Translations under genes and position numbers: made by a program
Part shown: positions 27,435 through 36,330 of the stretch, piece after piece
Position numbering within the stretch: the stretch's first letter is position 1
How the letters are laid out: each line of letters starts with the position of its first letter
The notes under the pieces: model-generated
The model's input: only the letters and a program-made list of their open reading frames with translations
Told to the model about the DNA's origin: nothing
Database searches by the model: none
Assembly: GCF_036504375.1 (NCBI RefSeq)
Contig: NZ_DASXVH010000050.1
Span: 1-64,000, forward strand
Origin: Novimethylophilus sp036504375
GTDB lineage: Bacteria > Pseudomonadota > Gammaproteobacteria > Burkholderiales > Methylophilaceae
Direction: 5' to 3'
DNA length: 64,000 nucleotides

Positions 27435-28781
27435 TCAATTTTTGCTGAAGCGGCGCTGTGCGGCCAATAGTCTGGCGTTGAGCAGGCGCGGCTGAAAGGG
27501 TTTTTTCATGCAGGCGTCGGCACCGGCCTCAAAGGCCTCGATTTGACGATACTCGTCCTCCAGCGCGCTCAGCATGATGAAATAGACCCGGCTTCCCCAG
27601 GATTGTTCGCGTATCCTGCGGCACAACGTTACTGCGCCGGTTTCCGGGGTCAGCCAGTCGGCAATGATGACCTGGGGCTGCTCGCGCTCAGCGATTTCGA
27701 AAGCCTGGCGGCCGTTCTTCGCGCTGAATACGGTATGTCCGGCAGCATTCAGTTCCCTGCAGGTCAACGCGACCAGGGTTTCGTCGGTATCCGCGAGCAG
27801 AATGCGCAAAACGGGCGTAGCGGAGGCAGGCGGCAGTGGATGATGGCCGTTTTCGCCGATGGCGGCGGGGGGCGCCTCATCCGGCGTCCGGAAAGGCGCG
27901 ATATTGCTGGTTTTGATATTGAGCAGCCGCCCCCATTCGTGCCATTCGGTCAGCGTCTGGTTGGCGATATTCACGATTTGCCCGGTTTCCAGATTGAGCG
28001 CGCCGGCCAGCCTGAAAACACGCCGCATCAATTCCTCGTGCGCCTCTTCCGCAGCCAGGTAGACGTCGGCCAGCAATGCCGCCAATTGCAGTGCGCAAGT
28101 CAGTTTCTGCTGACGCGAACCTTCCGCAAAACCGGAGTTTTCCGGGTTTTCATGGAAGAACACGGCGTCGATGAAGAGTTTGGGGATACCCCAATCGGTC
28201 ATCATTTCGGCGCTGAGTTTGTTATGGCTCATACCGAAGCGCTCGATTTCGGCGGCTGTAAACTCGATGCCTGAAATGACGGGAAGCTGTTCCAGCAAAT
28301 CGGAATATTCTGCCGGACGCGCGGCTGCCATTCCCAGCCGACCGATGCCCGAGAGCAGGCCACAGGTAAACATTTCCGCCGGCGGAGCGACGCGCAGGGC
28401 CGCGCCCAGCGCCTGGGCGATACTGGCCATCGCGACCGAACGCGACCAGTAGCGGTGGTAATCGAAAGCCTTGCAGGCCCCCTCCCGATAAGACGTGATC
28501 AGCGAGAACCCCAGCACCACCTGGCGCACCGCATGGATGCCGATCAGGATCAGGGTGTCTATCGATACCGAGGCGATGGGACGCGACTTGTTGGGGTTGA
28601 CGATATTGGCGACCTTGATGATGCGCCCGGCCAGGACCGGGTCGGCCTGGATGATGTGCGCCAGTTCCGGCAGCGAGACGTTTTCCGTCTGGCACAATTT
28701 CATGATGGTCAGCGCTACCCCTTTAGGCGAGGGCAATACCCCGGCGGTCTTGAGTTCGGCGAAATTGAGCTTGTCGTTCAT
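27435..28781 (-). CDS. HDOD domain protein with C-terminal receiver domain
   Basis: This 448-residue signalling protein has an HDOD domain (about 15-215, with LPELAHIIQADPVLAGRIIKVAN) and a response-regulator receiver domain at about 325-445. The receiver keeps the acidic pair (LADTDE), a phosphorylatable Asp in IIADWLTPE and the Lys in CMKKPF. HDOD domains integrate stress signals and here may be the output of the receiver. No kinase is adjacent, though the CHASE2 gene lies 12 bases downstream. Confidence 0.88.
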   Translation of the reverse strand: MNDKLNFAELKTAGVLPSPKGVALTIMKLCQTENVSLPELAHIIQADPVLAGRIIKVANIVNPNKSRPIASVSIDTLILIGIHAVRQVVLGFSLITSYREGACKAFDYHRYWSRSVAMASIAQALGAALRVAPPAEMFTCGLLSGIGRLGMAAARPAEYSDLLEQLPVISGIEFTAAEIERFGMSHNKLSAEMMTDWGIPKLFIDAVFFHENPENSGFAEGSRQQKLTCALQLAALLADVYLAAEEAHEELMRRVFRLAGALNLETGQIVNIANQTLTEWHEWGRLLNIKTSNIAPFRTPDEAPPAAIGENGHHPLPPASATPVLRILLADTDETLVALTCRELNAAGHTVFSAKNGRQAFEIAEREQPQVIIADWLTPETGAVTLCRRIREQSWGSRVYFIMLSALEDEYRQIEAFEAGADACMKKPFQPRLLNARLLAAQRRFSKN

Positions 28782-29052
28782 CGGTCAGGAATGATGTTTT
28801 CGTATGGTCAGAACGTTTTCCCGGCAGGCAAGAAAAGCACTTAACGTTGTAGTGCTCGGTCTGGGCTGAGGCATTGTGGCATGGGCGATGATCGCCTGTC
28901 TAATACCGCTCGTTATTCGGTCTCGACCCAAAACAATCGACCGCCCAATCTTGGTTGGGTTTTATTTCGGAAAAGCCAGATTATCATTGAAAATTCAGTC
29001 ATGTAAATGAACCCGTGAGCCGGGCGTAAAAGCCGCGGCGGCAAAGCTGCGC

Positions 29053-29058
29053 TATAAT
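29053..29058 (+). promoter_or_regulatory. -10 box immediately before rmuC
   Basis: A perfect TATAAT ends six bases before the rmuC start codon, so transcription would begin at or near the A of the ATG and the mRNA would be leaderless or nearly so. No clear -35 or Shine-Dalgarno sequence is visible. Confidence 0.4.
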
Positions 29059-29064
29059 CGCGCC

Positions 29065-30390
29065 ATGATCGAAGTCCTGACCCTGGCGTTTGCGTTTTCC
29101 ACTCTATTGCTCGTGGCCTGGCTGCTGCTGCGGTTGCGCGCGTCTTCCGATACACAGCGGCAGCTGGCCGGGCTGCTGGAAGAAAAACACCGCGCCATGC
29201 TGATGGATTTGCACAATGTCATGGACAAGCTGGGGGACCGCTTGAGCAGCGCCTCGGCGGAATCCTCCGAGCGCCTGCGCAGCGCCGTGGCGCAGGAACT
29301 CAAGGCCACGCGCGACGCCATGCAGGCGCTGCAGCTGTCGCAGACCGAAAGCCTGGCGGCGACCCGCGAACAGGTGCTGGAAAAGCTGCACCTGACATTG
29401 GCCGAGCAGGGCAAGGCCGAGCAGGAAATGATTCAGGGCACCATGCGCAACGCCACGCAGCAGCTCATCAGTAGCATCGAAAGCCTTGCCAAGACCGTCG
29501 ACGGGCGCCTGGAACAGATCACCGGCAAGGTCGGCGAGCGCCTGGACGAGGGCTTCAAAAAGACCAACGAGACCTTCATCAGCGTGATGGCGCGGCTGGC
29601 GACGATAGACGAGGCGCAGAAAAAGATCGACGGCTTGACCACCAACATGGTCAGCCTGCAGGAACTGCTCGGCGACAAGCGCTCGCGCGGCGCGTTTGGC
29701 GAAGTTCAGCTGGAAGCGCTGGTGCGCAATATCCTGCCGCCCACCGCCTACGCCTTGCAGTACACCCTGCCCAACGGCTCCCGCGTCGATTGCGCGCTGT
29801 TCCTGCCGGAGCCTACCGGCACCGTCGCGGTCGACTCCAAGTTTCCGCTGGAAAACTACCATCGCATGTACGAAACCGGCATCCCTGAGACCGAGCGCCT
29901 GCAGGCGCAGCGCCAGTTCAAGGCCGACGTCAGGAAACATGTGGACGATATCGCTGCCAAATACATCATCGCCAACCATACCTCGGACGGCGCGGTGATG
30001 TTCGTGCCGGCGGAAGCGGTATTTGCGGAAATCCACGCTTACCATGCCGATGTCGTGGAATATGCCCAGAAGCAGCGCGTCTGGATCGTTTCGCCGACCA
30101 CGCTGATGGCGGTACTCAACACCGCCCGCGCGGTGCTCAAGGACGTGGAAACGCGCAAGCAGGTGCATATCATCAAGGACGAACTGGGTAAGCTGGGCCG
30201 CGAATTCGAGCGCTTCGACAAGCGCATGCAGAACCTCGCCACGCATATCCGCCAGGCGCACGAAGACGTGCAGGAGGTGCATACCACCAGCCAGAAGATC
30301 AGCCGCCGCTTCTCGCAAATCGAGAAGGTGGAACTGGAGGGCGAAGCGCCGCAGGTGGCTTTGCTGGAAACTGAAGAGGAAAAGGAATGA
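29065..30390 (+). CDS. rmuC: DNA recombination protein RmuC
   Basis: This 441-residue RmuC-family protein is linked to limiting DNA inversions and recombination. A membrane helix at the N-terminus (about 5-24) precedes a long coiled coil (about 30-190) and the RmuC nuclease-like domain (about 210-400), with the conserved GAFGEVQLE, VDSKFPLENY and SPTTLMAVLNTA. The start is the only plausible ATG, with no room for a usual leader. Confidence 0.93.
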   Translation: MIEVLTLAFAFSTLLLVAWLLLRLRASSDTQRQLAGLLEEKHRAMLMDLHNVMDKLGDRLSSASAESSERLRSAVAQELKATRDAMQALQLSQTESLAATREQVLEKLHLTLAEQGKAEQEMIQGTMRNATQQLISSIESLAKTVDGRLEQITGKVGERLDEGFKKTNETFISVMARLATIDEAQKKIDGLTTNMVSLQELLGDKRSRGAFGEVQLEALVRNILPPTAYALQYTLPNGSRVDCALFLPEPTGTVAVDSKFPLENYHRMYETGIPETERLQAQRQFKADVRKHVDDIAAKYIIANHTSDGAVMFVPAEAVFAEIHAYHADVVEYAQKQRVWIVSPTTLMAVLNTARAVLKDVETRKQVHIIKDELGKLGREFERFDKRMQNLATHIRQAHEDVQEVHTTSQKISRRFSQIEKVELEGEAPQVALLETEEEKE

Positions 30391-30443
30391 ACCACGGGGA
30401 ACACGGGGATTAAAACAGGTTTTCCCGGTGCGCCGCGTGGTTG
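30390..30443. repeat. Imperfect palindromic intergenic repeat
   Basis: AACCACGGGGAACACGGGGA on the left pairs imperfectly with TTTCCCGGTGCGCCGCGTGGTT on the right. The element follows the rmuC stop and shares wording with the repeat at 20019-20066. Confidence 0.45.
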
Positions 30444-30465
30444 AATGAATTTTAGGGAAAATATC

Positions 30466-30642
30466 ATGGAAGACGAAAGCACTTTGATCATGCTGATTCA
30501 GCAATACGCCTCGCGGTTCGGCATTACGTTCAATTCCAAGGCGATGGAAAACGAAGAGACCAAACAGAAAGCCATGCTGCTGATGATGCAGGCGATCAAC
30601 GGTACGCGCGGGCCGGTCACGGACGAGGATCTGGAACTTTGA
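30466..30642 (+). CDS. Small conserved-looking acidic protein
   Basis: This 58-residue ORF starts MEDESTLIMLIQQYASRFG and is predicted to be helical and acidic, with no signal peptide or known motif. I do not recognise a family. Its TGA overlaps the TTG start of moaD, so it belongs to the same operon. It may be a small accessory protein of molybdopterin synthesis, but that is only context. Confidence 0.55.
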   Translation: MEDESTLIMLIQQYASRFGITFNSKAMENEETKQKAMLLMMQAINGTRGPVTDEDLEL

Positions 30643-30902
30643 ACCGCGCTGTCCGCATCCTGTATTTTGCCCGGCTGCGGGAAAGCTTGGGCCTGTCCGC
30701 CGAAGAAGCCGCGTTGCCCGACGATGTCGCCGATGTTGCCGGCCTGATGCGTTGGCTGGCCGCACGCGGCGGCGCCTGGCAGCAGGAGTTCGACGGCTGT
30801 CGCCAGATTCGCGCCGCGATCAACCAGGAACTGGTGCCTGACGCCGCACCCGTCGCGGCAGGCGACGAGGTGGCGTTTTTTCCGCCGGTGACCGGCGGAT
30901 GA
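30639..30902 (+). CDS. moaD: Molybdopterin synthase small subunit MoaD
   Basis: This 87-residue ubiquitin-like sulfur carrier donates sulfur from its C-terminal thiocarboxylate to make molybdopterin. It ends with the required Gly-Gly (PPVTGG) and has the beta-grasp pattern VRILYFARLRESLG and AAGDEVAFFPPV. The start codon appears to be TTG at 30639, overlapping the preceding stop by four bases (TTGA). Its own stop overlaps the moaE ATG. Confidence 0.93.
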   Translation: MNRAVRILYFARLRESLGLSAEEAALPDDVADVAGLMRWLAARGGAWQQEFDGCRQIRAAINQELVPDAAPVAAGDEVAFFPPVTGG

Positions 30903-31351
30903 GCGTTCGCGTCCAGCACGGGGATTTCGATGCCGGCGCCGAAATCGCCCGCCTGCGCCGCTCCGACCCCGGCATAGGCGCGGTTGCTTCGTTCATCGGC
31001 CAGGTGCGCGACGTCAACGACGGCGCCACCGTCGGCACGCTCACGCTGGAGCACTATCCCGGCATGACCGAGAAAACGCTCGCCGAGATCATCGAGCGGG
31101 CGCGGACGCGCTGGGACTTTTTCGATGCGCTGATCATTCATCGCATCGGGAAGCTTGAACCGCTGGACCAGATCGTCATGGTCGCGGTTGCCGGCAGCCA
31201 CCGCGACGAATGTTTTTCCGCCTGCGAATTCATCATGGATTACCTCAAGACCGAGGCACCGTTCTGGAAAAAAGAACAGACGCCTGAGGGCGAGCGCTGG
31301 GTCGACGCACGCGTGAGCGACGACGTCGCCCGCCAACGATGGGAACAATAA
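30899..31351 (+). CDS. moaE: Molybdopterin synthase catalytic subunit MoaE
   Basis: This 150-residue large subunit pairs with MoaD to convert precursor Z to molybdopterin. GAVASFIGQVRD, LEHYPGM, IIHRIGKLEPLD and the catalytic-region lysine in EAPFWKKE are all present. It overlaps moaD by four bases (ATGA). Confidence 0.96.
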   Translation: MSVRVQHGDFDAGAEIARLRRSDPGIGAVASFIGQVRDVNDGATVGTLTLEHYPGMTEKTLAEIIERARTRWDFFDALIIHRIGKLEPLDQIVMVAVAGSHRDECFSACEFIMDYLKTEAPFWKKEQTPEGERWVDARVSDDVARQRWEQ

Positions 31352-31359
31352 CCGCCACT

Positions 31360-33771
31360 ATGCCGCAAACCCTCTCTTCAGCCGCACTCACGCTACAGAT
31401 CGACCCCGCCAGCCTGGGCTTCGCCGATACTTCGGAACTGACCAATACCGATCCGGTCTGGATCGGCCAGGACCGCGCCGAAAAGGCCGCGCGCTTCGGG
31501 CTGGCCATCAACCAGCCCGATTACAACCTGTTCGTGCTGGGCGAAGTGGGCAGCGGGCGCTCCTCGCTGTTATTCCGCGTGATGCAGGAAATCGCCGCGA
31601 CCCGCCCGCCGGTGTCGGACCTGATCTGTTTGCATAATTTCGCCCAACCGGAAAAACCGATCGCACTGCGTCTTCTGCCTGGCAAGGGCAGCGTGCTGCG
31701 AAGCCGCATGGAGGGATTTACCAAGGATATTACCGTGGAAATTCCGCGCAAGCTGGACGAGGAAGGCTACCGCCTCGACTGCGCCCGCGCGCGCAAGGTC
31801 TATCAAGCGCAGATCGATCACGCCTATGCCGAACTGGCCGCGCTGGCCTCGTCCTGGCACTATGCGCTGCGGCGCGAGGATGGTCGGCTGGTATTCAACC
31901 TGCTCGACAAGAACGGCCAGGCGATGCAGGAGGAAACGCTGTTGAGCATGTCCGCAGAACAGCGCGTGGTGCTGGAACAAGCCGAGGAGGAGCTGCGTGC
32001 ATCGATCGGCGAATACCTGGAAAAAATCCGCCCCAAGGAACGCGCGATGGAGCAGGCATTGGCCGACTTGCGCCATCACGCCGTCCAGCCGCTGGTCGGC
32101 AGGCTGGCGGAGGGGCTGGGGGCCGGCTTGGCCGGGCAGCAGGGAGACGAGCAGCGGCTGCATGCCTGGATAGAGCAGCTGATCGACGACGTACTGGGCA
32201 ATCTGGAGGTGTTCGTCCCCACCGCCGTCGCGGAAGACGCCGAACACGACCATCTGCTGGAACTGCTGGCGCGTTATCGGGTAAATGTGGTGGTGGACAA
32301 TGGCAATGTCTCCGGCGCGCCGGTATTGCGCGACGACGACCCGATTTTCCGCTCGCTGTTCGGCGGCATCGAATACCAGGCGGAAAGCGGCGTGCTGCTG
32401 ACTGATTTCACCCACATCCGTGCTGGCAACCTGGTGCGGGCGCACGGCGGCTTTCTGATGCTGCACCTGGGCGACCTGATGCGCGACGCGCAGGTGTGGG
32501 AAAAACTGCAGCGCTTCCTGCGCAACGGCCGGCTGCAGATCGAGGAGCCCGCCGCCGCGCTGGGCCAGCTGGCCGCAACGACACTGGAGCCGGAGGCGCT
32601 CGATATCCAGGTGAAGATCGCGCTGATCTGCACGCGCGAGGAATACTATCATTTGCAGGAACTCGACCCCGAGTTCTGCCGCCATTTCCGCACCAAGGTG
32701 GATTTCGCCGAAAGCTTTCCCGCCGACGAAACTGCACGCCAAGCCACCGCGTTGTTTACGGCGCAGACCTGCCGCCGGCTGAAACTGCCGCATTTGGAGG
32801 CAGCCGCTGTGGCGCGCCTGCTGCTGGACATGCAGCGCGAGGTGGACGACCAGCGGCGCTTAAGCGCCGTATTCGGCCGGCTCGAGTCTTGGCTGGTGGA
32901 AAGCGCGACGGTATGCACGGCGCGCGGCGGCGAGCTGATCTCCGTCGCCGATGTCGAGGCTGCGGCGCAGGCGCGCATTGCCCGTCACAATTATCCGGAA
33001 CAATGCCTGCACGAGGCCATTGGCGAAGGCGAGATCGTGATCGACGTCGATGGTGAACGGGTGGGGCAGATCAACGGCTTAACGCAGATCGATCTGGGCG
33101 ATTACCGTTTCGGTTCGCCGGTACGCATTTCGGCGCGCGCCTATGCCGGCGACGAGGGTATTATCAACGTTGACCGCGAAGTCGAAATGAGCGGCCCCAA
33201 CCACGACAAGGGGGTGTTTATCCTGCAGCACTGGCTGGCCGCGACGTTTACCAGCATTACGCCGTTGTGCCTGTCAGCCTCGCTGGTATTCGAGCAGGAA
33301 TATCATGGCGTGGAGGGTGATTCCGCCTCATGCGCCGAATTGTTTGCATTGATTTCGGCACTGTCCGGTTTAGCCTTGCCCCAGGGCATCGCCGTTACCG
33401 GCGCGCTCAACCAGCACGGCGAAGTACTGCCGATAGGCGGAATCAACGAAAAGATCGAAGGCTATTTCCGCATATGCCAGCGTTTGGGGCTGAACGGGAA
33501 ACAGGGCGTGATCATTCCGTCCCGCAACCGCCATCATCTGCTGCTCGATCGGGAGGTGGTCAGCGCGGTGGAGCGGGGCAGGTTCACCATCCGTACCATG
33601 ACTAATGTACAGGAGGGGCTGGAACTGCTGACCGGCCTTGCGGCCGGAAGCCAGGACGAAATGGGCCGGTTCCCTCCGGATACCGTTCTGGGCCGAGTGC
33701 AGCGCACTCTGGAAAGATTCCGCAAGGCTTGCGATCAGGCGGAACATATGCGCGACAAGGAGCACCACTGA
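31360..33771 (+). CDS. Lon-like AAA+ protease (AAA_32 type)
   Basis: This ATP-dependent protease of about 803 residues combines an AAA_32-type ATPase region with a C-terminal Lon proteolytic domain. The catalytic Ser is in EGDSASCAE and the catalytic Lys in GGINEKIEGYF. The P-loop reads LGEVGSGRSSLL, with Arg-Ser in place of Lys-Ser/Thr, as in this subfamily. Substrates are unknown. The start is uncertain: ATG 31360 lies just after the moaE stop, while ATG 31339 would overlap moaE by 13 bases, and neither has a clear ribosome binding site. Confidence 0.9.
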   Translation: MPQTLSSAALTLQIDPASLGFADTSELTNTDPVWIGQDRAEKAARFGLAINQPDYNLFVLGEVGSGRSSLLFRVMQEIAATRPPVSDLICLHNFAQPEKPIALRLLPGKGSVLRSRMEGFTKDITVEIPRKLDEEGYRLDCARARKVYQAQIDHAYAELAALASSWHYALRREDGRLVFNLLDKNGQAMQEETLLSMSAEQRVVLEQAEEELRASIGEYLEKIRPKERAMEQALADLRHHAVQPLVGRLAEGLGAGLAGQQGDEQRLHAWIEQLIDDVLGNLEVFVPTAVAEDAEHDHLLELLARYRVNVVVDNGNVSGAPVLRDDDPIFRSLFGGIEYQAESGVLLTDFTHIRAGNLVRAHGGFLMLHLGDLMRDAQVWEKLQRFLRNGRLQIEEPAAALGQLAATTLEPEALDIQVKIALICTREEYYHLQELDPEFCRHFRTKVDFAESFPADETARQATALFTAQTCRRLKLPHLEAAAVARLLLDMQREVDDQRRLSAVFGRLESWLVESATVCTARGGELISVADVEAAAQARIARHNYPEQCLHEAIGEGEIVIDVDGERVGQINGLTQIDLGDYRFGSPVRISARAYAGDEGIINVDREVEMSGPNHDKGVFILQHWLAATFTSITPLCLSASLVFEQEYHGVEGDSASCAELFALISALSGLALPQGIAVTGALNQHGEVLPIGGINEKIEGYFRICQRLGLNGKQGVIIPSRNRHHLLLDREVVSAVERGRFTIRTMTNVQEGLELLTGLAAGSQDEMGRFPPDTVLGRVQRTLERFRKACDQAEHMRDKEHH

Positions 33772-33776
33772 CTCCG

Positions 33777-33824
33777 GCTTATCCAATAAAAAAGGCCCCG
33801 CAGGGCCTTTTTTATTGGATAAGC
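33777..33824. terminator. Strong bidirectional terminator, 22-base perfect stem
   Basis: A perfect 22-base inverted repeat (33777-33798 with 33803-33824) closes a CGCA loop. Six A/T bases flank the GC core on each side, so both strands give a GC stem followed by a U tract. It sits between the Lon-like gene and the convergent ComEA-like gene. Confidence 0.92.
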
Positions 33825-33827
33825 GAA

Positions 33828-34175
33828 TTATTTCTTCGCCTTGTCCTTAGCTGCCGGAGTCTTGTCGGCAGGCTTGGCGTCCTTGACGGCCTTTTCCGGC
33901 TTGCCTGCTGCCGCAGCGGTGACATTGCCGACGGTGATATCTTTCTTCACGGCTTCCACAGTCTTTTTGCCGAAGCCGGGAACCTTGTCCAGGTCATCCG
34001 CGGACTTGAAATTGCCGTTCTTGGTACGGTAATCGATGATGGCCTTGGCCTTGACCGGACCGATGCCCTTGACGGTTTCCAGCTCGGCTTGGGTGGCCTT
34101 GTTCAGATCGACGGCTGCCCAAGCGGAAACGGAGAATGCCAGGGCGCTGATCAATACCATAAGTGTTTTTTTCAT
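33828..34175 (-). CDS. ComEA-like helix-hairpin-helix DNA-binding protein
   Basis: This 115-residue exported protein has a signal peptide (to about residue 20) and one helix-hairpin-helix pair (VDLNKATQAELETVKGIG and LDKVPGFGKKTVEAV). A lysine/alanine-rich tail follows. ComEA proteins bind incoming DNA in the periplasm during transformation. No other competence gene is nearby, so a role in DNA uptake is only a family inference. Confidence 0.85.
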   Translation of the reverse strand: MKKTLMVLISALAFSVSAWAAVDLNKATQAELETVKGIGPVKAKAIIDYRTKNGNFKSADDLDKVPGFGKKTVEAVKKDITVGNVTAAAAGKPEKAVKDAKPADKTPAAKDKAKK

Positions 34176-34266
34176 GATTTTCCTCTTTAGATGTTATTGG
34201 ACAATCGCGAGCGGCGCATGAGCCGAACCCGTGGGGGCATCATGCGCCAGCAAGCTTACACCAATC

Positions 34267-35589
34267 TTACCGCCGCCCGATGGCGAAATATTCGATGCCG
34301 TGCGCCTTGACCCTGGCTGGTTCATACATATTGCGGCCATCGAAAACCACCGGATTTTTCAATGCCGCCTTCACCGCCTCGAAATCCGGCGCGCGGAATT
34401 CCTTCCATTCGGTGGCGATCACCAGCGCATCCGCATTGTTGAGGGTATCCATCGGGGAATCCGCGTACGCCAGCCGCGGGTCGTTGCCGAAAATGCGCCT
34501 GGACTCCGTCATCGCCACCGGGTCGTAGGTGGTGACCGTCGCCCCCATCGCCCACAGGCCTTCGATCACGACGCGGCTGGAAGCGGCGCGCATGTCGTCG
34601 GTGTTGGGTTTGAACGCCAGCCCCCACAACGCGAAGTGCTTGCCTTTGAGGTCGGCGCCGAAGCGGCCCTTGATTTTCTCCAGCAGGATGCGTTTCTGGG
34701 TTTCATTGGCCTCTTCCACCGCGTTCAGTACCTTGAGCGGCATGCCGATGCTGTCGGCGGCGCGGATCAGCGCCTGCACGTCCTTGGGGAAGCAGGAGCC
34801 GCCGTAGCCGCAGCCCGGATACAGAAAGTGGTAGCCGATTCTAGGGTCGGAGCCTATCCCTAAGCGCACCTGTTCGATGTCGGCGCCCAGCTTGTCGGCG
34901 AGGTTGGCCAGTTCGTTCATGAACGAGATGCGCGTGGCCAGCATGCAGTTGGCGGCATACTTGGTGAGCTCGGCGCTCCTGATGTCCATCACCACCAGCC
35001 GGTCGTGGTTGCGGTTGAACGGCGCGTAGAGTTCGCGCATGAGATTGACCGCGCGCTCGTCGTCGGCACCGACGACGACACGGTCGGGACGCATGAAATC
35101 CTCGACCGCAGCGCCTTCCTTGAGAAATTCCGGGTTGGATACCACTGAAAATTCCGTATCGACGCCGCGCCTGGCGAGTTCCTGCTGCAGTGCCTCTCGG
35201 ACCTTGTCCGCAGTGCCGACCGGCACCGTGGATTTGTCGACGACGACCTTGTATTCGTTCATATGGCGGCCGATATTGCGGGCGGCAGCGGTGACATACT
35301 GCAGGTCGGCCGAGCCGTCCTCGTCGGGAGGCGTGCCGACGGCGATGAACTGCACCTGGCCGAACGCGACGCTTTCCTCGATGCTGGTGGTGAAGTGCAG
35401 CCGGCCGGCGGCGACGTTGCGCTGCACCATTTCCAAGAGGCCGGGTTCGTGGATCGGGATGCCGCCTTCGCGCAGTATGCGGATCTTGCTTGCGTCCAGG
35501 TCCAGGCAGAGTACGTCGTTGCCGACCTCTGCCAGACAGGTACCTGTGACAAGGCCGACATAGCCGGTGCCGATGACGCTGATTTTCAT
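34267..35589 (-). CDS. ugd: UDP-glucose 6-dehydrogenase
   Basis: This 440-residue NAD-dependent enzyme converts UDP-glucose to UDP-glucuronate for polysaccharide synthesis. The N-terminal Rossmann motif is GTGYVGLVTGTCLAEVG, and the catalytic Cys is in YGGSCFPKDVQALI. The C-terminal NAD/substrate domain has GLAFKPNTDDMRAA. It follows pyrF by 18 bases on the same strand. Confidence 0.96.
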   Translation of the reverse strand: MKISVIGTGYVGLVTGTCLAEVGNDVLCLDLDASKIRILREGGIPIHEPGLLEMVQRNVAAGRLHFTTSIEESVAFGQVQFIAVGTPPDEDGSADLQYVTAAARNIGRHMNEYKVVVDKSTVPVGTADKVREALQQELARRGVDTEFSVVSNPEFLKEGAAVEDFMRPDRVVVGADDERAVNLMRELYAPFNRNHDRLVVMDIRSAELTKYAANCMLATRISFMNELANLADKLGADIEQVRLGIGSDPRIGYHFLYPGCGYGGSCFPKDVQALIRAADSIGMPLKVLNAVEEANETQKRILLEKIKGRFGADLKGKHFALWGLAFKPNTDDMRAASSRVVIEGLWAMGATVTTYDPVAMTESRRIFGNDPRLAYADSPMDTLNNADALVIATEWKEFRAPDFEAVKAALKNPVVFDGRNMYEPARVKAHGIEYFAIGRR

Positions 35590-35607
35590 GGAAACTTCCT
35601 CTGGATA

Positions 35608-36330
35608 TTAAAAGTTCTGTATTTCCGCATGGATGCGGTGCAGCGCCGCGAGCGGATCGGCGGCCTGGGTGATGGGGCGGCCGATGACGAGATGGCTGGC
35701 GCCGTTGCGCAACGCTGCGGCCGGCGTCAGCACGCGCGACTGGTCGTCGAGGCTGGCGTCCGCCGGCCGGATGCCGGGGGTCACTAGCAGAAAATCATTG
35801 CCGAATTCGGTGCGCAGCAGCGGGGCTTCCTGGGCCGAGCACACCACGCCGGCAAGATTGCATTCATCGGCCATGCGCGCCAGGTGCAGCACATGGCTGC
35901 GCACCTCGCCGGCAAGCCCGACATCGTTCAATGCCTGGCGATCCATGCTGGTGAGCACGGTCACGGCGATCAGCAGCGGCGGGTTGGCCGCCTGGTCTAC
36001 CGCTTCGCGTGCCGCCGCCATCATCGCGCGCCCGCCCAGCGCATGTACGTTCAGCATCCACACGCCCAACCGGCTGGCAGCAGCGCAGGCCTTGGCTACG
36101 GTGTTGGGAATGTCGTGGAACTTGAGGTCGAGAAAAACGCCGTAGCCTTTCTCAACCAGGGAAGAAACGAGCGCCGGCCCCTCGGCGGTAAATAGTTCCT
36201 TGCCGACCTTGAGCCGGCACAGACCGGGATCGAGCTGCGTCACCAGCCGGTTGGCGGAAGCCGCGTCCGGGTAGTCCAGCGCGACTATAATTTTGGGGTC
36301 GATTTTCGGATCGTTCATAAATTCGTTCAT
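35608..36330 (-). CDS. pyrF: Orotidine 5'-phosphate decarboxylase
   Basis: This enzyme of 240 residues catalyses the last step of UMP synthesis. The active-site stretch FLDLKFHDIPNTV holds the DxKxxD catalytic motif, and VTPGIRP and a C-terminal LVIGRPIT phosphate-binding segment are present. The ATG at 36330 overlaps the lapB stop by four bases. A shorter start at 36318 is possible. Confidence 0.96.
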   Translation of the reverse strand: MNEFMNDPKIDPKIIVALDYPDAASANRLVTQLDPGLCRLKVGKELFTAEGPALVSSLVEKGYGVFLDLKFHDIPNTVAKACAAASRLGVWMLNVHALGGRAMMAAAREAVDQAANPPLLIAVTVLTSMDRQALNDVGLAGEVRSHVLHLARMADECNLAGVVCSAQEAPLLRTEFGNDFLLVTPGIRPADASLDDQSRVLTPAAALRNGASHLVIGRPITQAADPLAALHRIHAEIQNF

